A stretch of DNA of 64,000 nucleotides from JAGQVA01 sp041391725 (GTDB lineage: Bacteria > Bacteroidota > Bacteroidia > J057), in contig JAWKNL010000025.1 in assembly GCA_041391725.1 (NCBI GenBank), positions 1-64,000 on the forward strand. The letters run 5' to 3'. The position numbers and the translations under genes were made by a program. This document shows positions 1-6,984 of the stretch, one piece after another (position 1 is the first letter of the stretch; every line of letters begins with the position of its first letter). The notes below the pieces were generated by a model. The model saw only the letters and a program-made list of their open reading frames with translations, ran no database searches and was not told the DNA's origin.

Positions 1-231
1 GCATTTATAGCCGCTGGTGTCAGCTTTATCATTAAACGATATGACTATCTGGCCGGCCTGCTCCTCTCGGCAATGCTGTTGATTTTCATTCTGACGCTCA
101 AGATACCCATGATGGTCAATGCGGCAGACGAGGCTACGATGCAGCATACCATGTTTGATATACTAAAAGATCTTTGCATTATCTGCGGCGCGCTTATGCT
201 CGCCAATAGCGCGAAGGAGAGAGCAGCTTGA
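1..231 (+). CDS. DoxX-like membrane protein, C-terminal part
   Basis: The window opens inside a gene read in frame 1; 76 codons and a TGA stop are visible, and the 5' part lies outside. The visible part is hydrophobic, with two likely membrane segments (about residues 16-36 and 57-70 of the fragment) separated by a short polar loop. The last helix contains a GALMLA motif followed by a short basic/polar tail, as in the C-terminus of DoxX/DoxD-type four-helix membrane proteins. These proteins are small integral membrane proteins of mostly unknown biochemistry. The gene runs toward the minus-strand operon that follows, with about 208 bp of apparently non-coding DNA between them. The family call is a motif impression; only the membrane character is certain. 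Confidence 0.55.
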   Translation, partial: AFIAAGVSFIIKRYDYLAGLLLSAMLLIFILTLKIPMMVNAADEATMQHTMFDILKDLCIICGALMLANSAKERAA

Positions 232-439
232 TCTGTCCCAAGAAACTCAGATAATCATCTGAATTTTATGAACTTTTATGTTGATCCGGTCATCTTCATT
301 ATGGCCTGGTACGTAGACCATCCATATAGGCGACTGGGTCAACCTATTTTAGGACAAGACACTGGAACTGTCAGGCCGCTTTAATGGCATTAATGGTTGA
401 TATAAGCCGTGCTAATTGTTGATTCACTTTCCATTCAGA

Positions 440-2080
440 TTAAGTAGCCCATCGTCTCAACCATTCCGATTCATCCAAGCCGACTCTTGAAATTTTTGCG
501 GCAAAATTGTTGACTTCCCGTTGAGCGTGTGCTTCTTTCAAGTCTGCAAGCCACTGGAAACGCTCCCCGTGGTTTGACTCGAAGAAGTATTTGCCGTTGG
601 ATTCGTTGGCCAGCACCACTTGATGTTTTGCATTTGGATTGAACTTGATGGTACGTAACTCAAATGCTTCCTTTACAATCCTTAACTTGGTAAATTCATT
701 TTCCTCGACTACAAAATGAAACTTGGAATGGCTCTCAACCTTCTCAAGAGGCAGAAAGAGGAACTTTCTTAAGGCATCCACCCTAACACTATCGCATCTT
801 GCCTGAATGCACAGATAGTAACGTTCTTTCTGTCCCTTGTCATCACCTGAATGTTCTTGTTTAATCAATGTACCAAGTGTGAGTCGTGGAGCACTTGAAG
901 GCTGCTTCAGGTTGCTTCTATGGTGTGTTAGGATAGAGAATTTGCTGTCGATGTCCGAAGGTTCGTTTTCTTCTCTGAGGTAAACCGAGCCTTCCTTATG
1001 AAGCTCCTTTCTTTCCTTGTCTTCAAATTCATTTATGAGTTTTTTTGAAACGTCACCAAAATTACTGGCAATCCATTTCTTTTTACAAGCCTCAACAAAG
1101 CCATTGTCTTCCCAATCCTTAATAAAAGCAGTATCAACTACTAAATCTTTTCCTCTGATAGAGATTTTTTTATTGGCTAATATGCGAGTGTCCAACCAAT
1201 CAAAAACCCGGTCATGAGAAACAACATCTGCAGTCTTTTGATAATTCAAGAGTGCTTCAATTGAAAGTGTGAGCGTTTCAATAAGTTGCTCCTCTGCATC
1301 TTCAGGATTAGGTAGGAGTATGCGGTGCATTACGAATGGTGCATCAAGTTCCTTCTCATATAGTTTAATAAGCCTGAAAGTATTAGCCCTAATGGCCGTG
1401 AGCGATTGCAAAACAAAATTGGTGAGCAACCCGGATGTCATGTCAGTAAACTGTGTTAGGATATAATCCGGGAGGGCTTCGTAGGAAACAATTTTGTTTT
1501 TGAGTTCAGGGTTGTGCTTATACTGATCTTCTCCTCCGGTCTGCTTTGCCAACACAATAATGCGAATGTTTTCGGTAAAAACGGTACAATCTCTCTTTTC
1601 AACATTTTCAATATTCTGCTCTTGCAGGTTTTCGTGAATGGTATCTGTGATACCAGGTAAATTGGTCTCTCCGGTATAAATCAAGATGAGTTTTAGGCTG
1701 CCTTTGCCGGTTAGCGGATCAGAGAGAATTTCACGAATGATCTTGAGGGTATGAGTCCCACGCGGATCAATGTCTTCTGCGTCTTCCTCACCATTCTCAT
1801 CCGCCACATCTTCTTCCGTTATTTCAATTCTCCAATCTAGTACGGTAACGTCCGCTTTTTTTGCAAGTAGGGCAAGATTATTGATGTCCTGTAAGGTTTC
1901 TGGGCGATATACCGCACATACTTTTTGGCTGTTGGCAAATGCACGTGTGATATCAACGGCACTGAACTCATGCTCGTTGGCTTCTTTTTCATCAAAAAAA
2001 GCCCGATCGTCAATAAACACTATGCTTTGCAGGAAATCGTTGGCAATGGTTTTTGAGGTATTAAAAAAAACATCACTCAT
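440..2080 (-). CDS. Receiver-domain (Response_reg_2-like) protein with unknown C-terminal region
   Basis: 546 aa starting at the ATG in the sequence ATGAGTGA, which overlaps the stop codon of the upstream ATPase gene by 8 nt. A longer in-frame extension exists, but it lies wholly inside the upstream gene and is unlikely. Residues 1-180 read as a divergent response-receiver fold: acidic pair D24-D25 after a hydrophobic strand (SIVFIDD), likely phosphoacceptor D82 in TVLDW, T136 ending strand 4 (LILIYTGE) and K179 ending strand 5 (RIIVLAK). A very acidic insert (about residues 86-105) follows D82. The remaining ~365 residues match nothing I recognise and have no membrane segment. As last gene of an operon with a kinase-like dual ATPase and a DNA methyltransferase, it is plausibly the phosphorylated output or effector. 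That role is inference; the receiver assignment is fairly firm. Confidence 0.75.
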   Translation of the reverse strand: MSDVFFNTSKTIANDFLQSIVFIDDRAFFDEKEANEHEFSAVDITRAFANSQKVCAVYRPETLQDINNLALLAKKADVTVLDWRIEITEEDVADENGEEDAEDIDPRGTHTLKIIREILSDPLTGKGSLKLILIYTGETNLPGITDTIHENLQEQNIENVEKRDCTVFTENIRIIVLAKQTGGEDQYKHNPELKNKIVSYEALPDYILTQFTDMTSGLLTNFVLQSLTAIRANTFRLIKLYEKELDAPFVMHRILLPNPEDAEEQLIETLTLSIEALLNYQKTADVVSHDRVFDWLDTRILANKKISIRGKDLVVDTAFIKDWEDNGFVEACKKKWIASNFGDVSKKLINEFEDKERKELHKEGSVYLREENEPSDIDSKFSILTHHRSNLKQPSSAPRLTLGTLIKQEHSGDDKGQKERYYLCIQARCDSVRVDALRKFLFLPLEKVESHSKFHFVVEENEFTKLRIVKEAFELRTIKFNPNAKHQVVLANESNGKYFFESNHGERFQWLADLKEAHAQREVNNFAAKISRVGLDESEWLRRWAT

Positions 2081-5060
2081 TTTCTTCGGGGTTGATTGGT
2101 TCGATCTTGAAGGTAACTGTAGTACCTTCTCGAGGAGTGTCAAGAGATAAGTTATAACTTTCAGCATTCAGTACTTCACGACTTATGTGTAATCCCATTC
2201 CCCTTCCGCTTTTTTTCCTTGAAAATCCAAGTTCAAAAATTCGTTGTTTGTCTCTTGCCTGAATCTCCGGGCCATTGTTTGAAATGTAAATGGCATTTTC
2301 ATCGGCATGTAGGCGAATGATTTTTTCTCCGGGGTTACCTTGATTAAGCCAGTGAATGGCATTATCAACCACATTCACAAACACGGGATAAAAGGTAGAT
2401 CGGAAACCGTGTAGCTTTTTCTTTGTGTATGCCTTTGTATGTTTTAACTGTATGTTGTGGCGTTCCAGGCGAGGCTTGAACAGGTCTAGTAAGAAGGTCT
2501 TTATTTCTAGTGCTTCGATGTCTTCTCGATTTCTGTAAAGCCTTCGGTTCAGTGGGGTAAACAGGTTTAAGTAGCCATCCAGGTGCTCGAAGTTGATTTT
2601 AAGATTCTGGTAAATCCCGTCTAAATTTTCATTTACATCCGCCCATGCTCGCAAATCTTTTATACTACCCCTGATGGATTTTACCGTGCTGTTAAACTCG
2701 TGGTGGATGACTCCAACGGCCAAACCAAGTTGGCTCAGCTCAATGTCTGCATGAATCCTTTCTTTGAGTTCATCCAGTTCTTCGGCCATGGCATCGGCTA
2801 TTTGGTCGCTGGTTATGATTTCATTGTCTTGTCCCTTATCCCAATAGATGCCTTGCAGTTGTTTGATAACACGCTCTAAAGTTCCGGTGACCCTTTCTTT
2901 GCCTTGCAAGATGTCGGCCTCCATTGCTTTCCGTTCCTGAACGAGGTCAAAATCCTTGGAGGAATCTACGGATAGGGTTTTGAACCGGTCTTTGACATCC
3001 CTGATCTGGTTATCCAAATCAATCATCAGTTCGTTTGTCAATTCCTTAACTTTGGATGTGATTTCGGAGACGGCTTCCTTCGCTTCTTTTCCCTTTCCAG
3101 AAGCGGCCTTTTTTGCCTCGGTTGAAATAAAATCAACGGCCTGTTCAAGTCGTTTTCGTTTGCTGATCTCGATATTGAGGAAGGTGGTGTAGTCTTCTAC
3201 GTAGTCGTCAATTTTGCTGACCACTTCCTGAAAAAGGCCCGATTCCATCTTCTGTAATTCATCGGTATAGGCTTCGTAATCTTTACGGGTTTCACGGGAT
3301 ATGGTAAACCCTTTGGGCTGGGGCACTCTGATTTTTTGTTTGTATGCTTCTATTTGCTTTCGAGCTTCCAGTTCCCGATCAATCAATACCTGGCTGGCTG
3401 CTTCGGGATCTTGTATGGAGGCGATTGCGGCAAAATGCCTTTCCTGCTCCTGTAGTAATTCTTCCAGTTCGTTTTTAAACTGATTGTTGCCAAGGCTTTC
3501 AAAGAACATGTTGAGGGATTGCTGGAACTTCTCTTTTCTGGCTTTGGCTTGTTGATCTCTGCGTTCCAGTGCTTTGTAATAGGCTTCGCGTTCAGCTCTT
3601 TTTTGTACCCAGAACTCGGTTTTAGGCCCGCTGCCGCTTCCTTCCCGGAAGAAGTCGGCTGCAAGCTGAACGAAGAAATTCTTTAGGATGTCCTGTAACT
3701 GTCGATAGGCCTTGTTTTCTATGAAACCTTCCCTTCCTGCTTTTTCCTTTAGCTTATAGTTTTCGCTTCTCGAAATATCAACGACCCCAAACATCCTTCG
3801 GTAGGAAAAGAAGTAAAAGGATGCACTCTTTGTCCGGTTGCGCTCGATGTCGATAAAGTCGTAGTCGGAGTTGCCATAAGGCAGTATTCGGATGTTATCC
3901 CTGTAGATATAAAGCCCTCCGAACTTGTCGCTTTTTGCAAGTATGCGGGCGTGATTTTCAGGGTCTATAACCGATTGTTTGAGCCGACCTTGAATATATG
4001 CAAAGTTTATTTTGAAAGGGCCACACTCGGTTTGTTTATAGGTGTTTCCACCCCAGTTTATTTTGTGCTCATACGTTTTCTCGTTATAGATTTTGATCAT
4101 TCCTAAAAACTGACCATACTTATCAAATGTTCCCTGAAAATGGTGGTCGGCTAATTCAAAATCTTCAGGAGTGAAGAATTGTTCTTTATCTAAAATGTCA
4201 AAGTATCGCCCGTCATCGCTACGGAAATCCCTGAAAGACAAATCAATCAACGGTTCTGGGTGACCGGGAGTCATGGTGTTGGTAAACCCCACCAGCATCT
4301 TTTCAATTTTGGTGGCATCCTGGCTGTCTCTATCTCCGTCAATATCATGATTCAGAGTTTCATCAACCGGAGAGATGTAAAAGTGCGTTCCACTGCCGTT
4401 TACAAGATCAAAGTTTCCTACAAGGCTGTTGCCCAATTCTTGGGGTGAGACCTTGAAGCTGTTTACGGTTTGGGTGATCCGTTCGGCATCTTCCGTTGTG
4501 ATGTCATCGGATTTGACTAGTTCCTTAAGTGAGTCGGTTATCTCCTTTTTCATCTGGTTGATTTCCGATGCCGTAGGCAGATTATCAAATTCCCGAATGG
4601 GGACGACTACATCATCCAAATCAAGCCCTGGAAGTTCGAATATGCTCCAGTTTATGAGTGCGGCAACAATCTTATGGTCTTCATCTGGACGTTTTGCTTT
4701 GGTTAAAATCAGTACCTGGCTGCCAATGGATGCGATGGCCAAGCGACCGATTCCTTTTTCCCCCATAATAGGCCGATCGGGCTTATTGGGGTCTTTTGGG
4801 GGAGGAGGGGTTTTCCTATTTGAAAATTTGCTTTCGGTTCCAAGCGTTAGCCAGCGTGATTCGAAATCGATTCTAGTCATGCCAAGCCCGTTATCTCGAA
4901 GAATTAAGAGTTGATTTTTGCGAAAATAGTCTATTTCAACGTTGTCGGCATAGGCATCGTGAGCGTTCTTAAACAGTTCGTTTATCGCAGTAGGAACCCC
5001 GGCTATTTGTTGTCTGCCAAGTAAATCTAACGCCCTTGCTCTTGCTTTGAATTTTGCCAT
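2073..5060 (-). CDS. Dual GHKL ATPase: MORC-like N-terminus, histidine-kinase-like C-terminus
   Basis: 995 aa. The N-terminal domain (about 1-300) is a MutL/Hsp90/MORC-type GHKL ATPase: N-box AINELFKNAHDA (E28, N32, D35), DNGLGM (D56) and GEKGIGRLA glycine lid. The middle (about 490-760) is rich in Glu, Lys and Gln and should form long coiled coils. The C-terminal ~210 residues look like a histidine kinase: HHEFN phosphoacceptor box (second His = H787), N-box VVDNAIHWLN (N900), ISNNGPEI and SGRGMGLHISREVL. No membrane segment is seen, so it is cytosolic. The start overlaps the methyltransferase stop by 34 nt and the end overlaps the receiver gene by 8 nt, so the three genes are surely co-transcribed. 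MORC/MutL-like ATPases are known partners of DNA methyltransferases in restriction-like systems; here a kinase module is fused on, and the next gene encodes a receiver. Confidence 0.85.
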   Translation of the reverse strand: MAKFKARARALDLLGRQQIAGVPTAINELFKNAHDAYADNVEIDYFRKNQLLILRDNGLGMTRIDFESRWLTLGTESKFSNRKTPPPPKDPNKPDRPIMGEKGIGRLAIASIGSQVLILTKAKRPDEDHKIVAALINWSIFELPGLDLDDVVVPIREFDNLPTASEINQMKKEITDSLKELVKSDDITTEDAERITQTVNSFKVSPQELGNSLVGNFDLVNGSGTHFYISPVDETLNHDIDGDRDSQDATKIEKMLVGFTNTMTPGHPEPLIDLSFRDFRSDDGRYFDILDKEQFFTPEDFELADHHFQGTFDKYGQFLGMIKIYNEKTYEHKINWGGNTYKQTECGPFKINFAYIQGRLKQSVIDPENHARILAKSDKFGGLYIYRDNIRILPYGNSDYDFIDIERNRTKSASFYFFSYRRMFGVVDISRSENYKLKEKAGREGFIENKAYRQLQDILKNFFVQLAADFFREGSGSGPKTEFWVQKRAEREAYYKALERRDQQAKARKEKFQQSLNMFFESLGNNQFKNELEELLQEQERHFAAIASIQDPEAASQVLIDRELEARKQIEAYKQKIRVPQPKGFTISRETRKDYEAYTDELQKMESGLFQEVVSKIDDYVEDYTTFLNIEISKRKRLEQAVDFISTEAKKAASGKGKEAKEAVSEITSKVKELTNELMIDLDNQIRDVKDRFKTLSVDSSKDFDLVQERKAMEADILQGKERVTGTLERVIKQLQGIYWDKGQDNEIITSDQIADAMAEELDELKERIHADIELSQLGLAVGVIHHEFNSTVKSIRGSIKDLRAWADVNENLDGIYQNLKINFEHLDGYLNLFTPLNRRLYRNREDIEALEIKTFLLDLFKPRLERHNIQLKHTKAYTKKKLHGFRSTFYPVFVNVVDNAIHWLNQGNPGEKIIRLHADENAIYISNNGPEIQARDKQRIFELGFSRKKSGRGMGLHISREVLNAESYNLSLDTPREGTTVTFKIEPINPEENE

Positions 5061-6136
5061 TTATTCCAATGTTCTTGTATTGATAGACCGATGGCTTCCG
5101 CCAGTTTCGGAGGAACGGCATTTCCAATCATAGTAGCAATAACTCCCTTGTTGGTAGAATAGAAATTATAGTCCAACGGAAATGATTGTAATGTAGCTCC
5201 TTCACGAAGAGATAATCCACGATCTTGGTCTGGATGCGAATACCTTCCGGTGCTAGTGTATATAAAACGTGTTGTTATCGTTGGTGATGGTTTATCCCAT
5301 GACATACGCCCATAAACATCATGATGCCCGTCATGACTTTTGTAACATTCTAATTGCAGCTTTTCATTATTTGCCCATGCGTTACGTGACCCTCCGTTTT
5401 TCGGAGTGTTTTTTATCCGCTCCATATTGAGGTCGGATAAACTTGCCACACTGTGCATGAATTCGGTTTTATCTTCAGTACCTGCGCTGATTTGTGGAAA
5501 CTGTTCGAGGTTTCCTATAGCCTCCTTTACAGTTACAAGGTTTTCCTTTCCGCGCATTTGTTTAGGTAAGGTAATACTATCTGTCAGACGACTGGCCACC
5601 AATACAAATCGCCTTCGATTTTGGGGTACACCAAAGTATTTGGCGTTTAACACTTTTTGATCGAAAACATATCCTTCTTGTTGAAGTGCTTTTTTAAAAC
5701 GGTGCAAGGGGCTTCCTGATTTGGTTTCAAGCCCAGGAACGTTTTCTATGAACACAAATCCTGGACGATAAAACAGCACAAACTCCTTGAAATCTTCTAA
5801 CAACAAACGACTTTCTTTGGATTTGGTTTTGTCTGACTTAAGGTTTGAATAATATTGACATGGGCTGCACCCAACAAAAATGAGGTTATCTTCATCTTTT
5901 GTAACGGGAAGTAATTCGCCCAACTTTTCTGGAGACAGATTGGAAACATCTTCGTTTAAAAACTTTGCCTTGTTATTTGATTCATAGGTCTTTTTGAACT
6001 TTGGGTCAAAATCCAACCCACCCAGTACTTTAATACCGATTTTACCAAATCCGCAACTTACTCCTCCCGCTCCGCAAAAGAAATCTACAGCTTTAAGATG
6101 TGTTTGATTCAATATGTCAGCTTTAATTCTTGTCAT
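5027..6136 (-). CDS. DNA (cytosine-5-)-methyltransferase
   Basis: 369 aa, a usual length for a solitary or restriction-linked C5 enzyme. The catalytic motifs are present in order: motif I (AVDFFCGAGGVSCGFG, SAM binding), motif IV with the catalytic cysteine C93 (GCSPCQ), motif VI (FIENVPGL), motif VIII (PQNRRRFVLVAS), a motif IX region (SPTITTRF) and motif X (GNAVPPKLAEAIG). The target-recognition region between VIII and X is short and its specificity cannot be read. It is first in the three-gene operon, overlapping the GHKL ATPase by 34 nt. No restriction endonuclease is visible beside it, so its modification would either mark self DNA for the ATPase/receiver pair or be an orphan. No short helix-turn-helix control protein is seen upstream. 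Confidence 0.93.
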   Translation of the reverse strand: MTRIKADILNQTHLKAVDFFCGAGGVSCGFGKIGIKVLGGLDFDPKFKKTYESNNKAKFLNEDVSNLSPEKLGELLPVTKDEDNLIFVGCSPCQYYSNLKSDKTKSKESRLLLEDFKEFVLFYRPGFVFIENVPGLETKSGSPLHRFKKALQQEGYVFDQKVLNAKYFGVPQNRRRFVLVASRLTDSITLPKQMRGKENLVTVKEAIGNLEQFPQISAGTEDKTEFMHSVASLSDLNMERIKNTPKNGGSRNAWANNEKLQLECYKSHDGHHDVYGRMSWDKPSPTITTRFIYTSTGRYSHPDQDRGLSLREGATLQSFPLDYNFYSTNKGVIATMIGNAVPPKLAEAIGLSIQEHWNKWQNSKQEQGR

Positions 6137-6163
6137 TAATTAAGTCAAGTTGCTAGTTTTTTA

Positions 6164-6367
6164 TCAACAGATCAATACCCTGTATAAGGTTAATTCCCAA
6201 TCTATAAAACTAATAAATCCGACATTTACTGGTTCTAAAATAGAAATATTTTCATTCCCATTAACATCTTTTGGAGAAAAATCTATTTTTTTTAGCAAAA
6301 AAAGAATCCTTGATCCAATCTGATTGCTACTTATACTGGGGGTAAGGTAAGAGGGCAGTTTGACCAA
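6164..6367 (-). CDS. Possible small hypothetical ORF or gene remnant upstream of the methyltransferase
   Basis: An open frame of 67 codons from a TTG at 6367; the frame stays open upstream to about 6415 without an ATG. The product would be mixed hydrophobic/polar with no motif I recognise. A second frame upstream reads as plausible protein (NYSKESIIEKSRAIL), so this could be the tail of a frameshifted gene. It is co-oriented with the methyltransferase and ends 27 nt before it. Not secure as a real gene; listed because the 6137-6619 interval otherwise holds only the tRNA terminator. Confidence 0.2.
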   Translation of the reverse strand: MVKLPSYLTPSISSNQIGSRILFLLKKIDFSPKDVNGNENISILEPVNVGFISFIDWELTLYRVLIC

Positions 6368-6570
6368 ATCAGAATTGGGTATAAAACTTTTGAGGAAAGA
6401 ATCGCCCTTGATTTTTCAATAATGGATTCTTTAGAATAATTGAGATTTTGTACAATTAATGAAAACCCATTGATAGTTATGCGCTGTAATGCGCGCAATC
6501 CTGTGTGGAACCTTTGTACAAAAATCTCGTGGAGACACTCCTTAAAACGTATGCGTAATACATGGTTGTT

Positions 6571-6610
6571 TTTTCAAAAAAAAACGCCAGACAAGTTTCT
6601 TTGTCTGGCG
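6571..6610 (-). terminator. Rho-independent terminator of tRNA-Asn
   Basis: A perfect 10-bp stem (CGCCAGACAA at 6585-6594, complement at 6601-6610) with a 6-nt loop, followed on the minus strand by nine T residues (6576-6584). It lies just past the 3' end of the tRNA. Confidence 0.85.
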
Positions 6611-6619
6611 CTGGTGTTG

Positions 6620-6693
6620 CTCCCCCTCTTGGACTTGAACCAAGGACCTACTGATTAACAGTCAGCCGCTCTAACCAACTGAGCTAAGGAGGA
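6620..6693 (-). tRNA. tRNA-Asn (anticodon GTT)
   Basis: Cloverleaf read by eye on the minus strand: acceptor TCCTCCT pairing with AGGGGGA (one G-U), D arm GCTC/GAGC, anticodon stem GCTGA/TCAGT with loop CTGTTAA giving anticodon GTT, T arm CTTGG/CCAAG with loop TTCAAGT. The 3' CCA is not encoded. A strong terminator follows. The 3' end faces the methyltransferase/ATPase/receiver operon. Confidence 0.93.
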
Positions 6694-6873
6694 GTATTTT
6701 GTAAGAACAATCCTTAACACTTGAACCAGAGGACCTATCTGCCTAAGCAGATCAGCCGCTCTAACCAACTGAGCTAAGGAGGAGTATTTTGTAAGAACAA
6801 TCCTTAACACTTGAACCAGAGAACCTATCTGCCTAAGCAGATCAGCCGCTCTAACCAACTGAGCTAAGGAGGA
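6694..6873 (-). repeat. Two 90-bp tandem repeats carrying tRNA-Asn 5' halves
   Basis: The acceptor-start and D-arm sequence of tRNA-Asn recurs exactly every 90 bp (aggagga at 6687, 6777, 6867). In the two upstream copies the 5' half matches the tRNA, but the anticodon arm is replaced by a perfect hairpin (ATCTGC-TTAG-GCAGAT) and the 3' half does not match, so no cloverleaf forms. The two copies differ at one position (6732 versus 6822). They lie upstream of the true tRNA in the direction of transcription. The short protein-like frame across them is a translation artefact. Confidence 0.8.
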
Positions 6874-6889
6874 GTCTCAAAATGTTTGG

Positions 6890-6920
6890 CAAAGTAAATG
6901 GGTTGGTAGTTAAAAAACAA
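6890..6920 (-). promoter_or_regulatory. Putative promoter of the tRNA-Asn / repeat transcript
   Basis: On the minus strand a near-consensus -7 box TTACTTTG (6890-6897) is preceded 20 bp upstream by TTG (6918-6920), the spacing typical of Bacteroidota promoters. It would start transcription about 10 nt before the first tRNA-like repeat. Confidence 0.3.
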
Positions 6921-6984
6921 TTTTTTTTTGAAAAAATATGATCTAAACATGCCTTTTAATTCCAAATCCCCAGATCAGCAGCGC

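Noticed and set aside
232..439. attachment-site copy of the tRNA-Asn 3' end at the left border of the operon
   Set aside because: No stretch matching the last 15-20 bases of the tRNA was found.
6655..6858. Open frame of 67 codons across the tRNA-Asn and its repeats
   Set aside because: SSLAQLVRAAD-type translation is the well-known artefact of reading tRNA genes; the repeats explain it.
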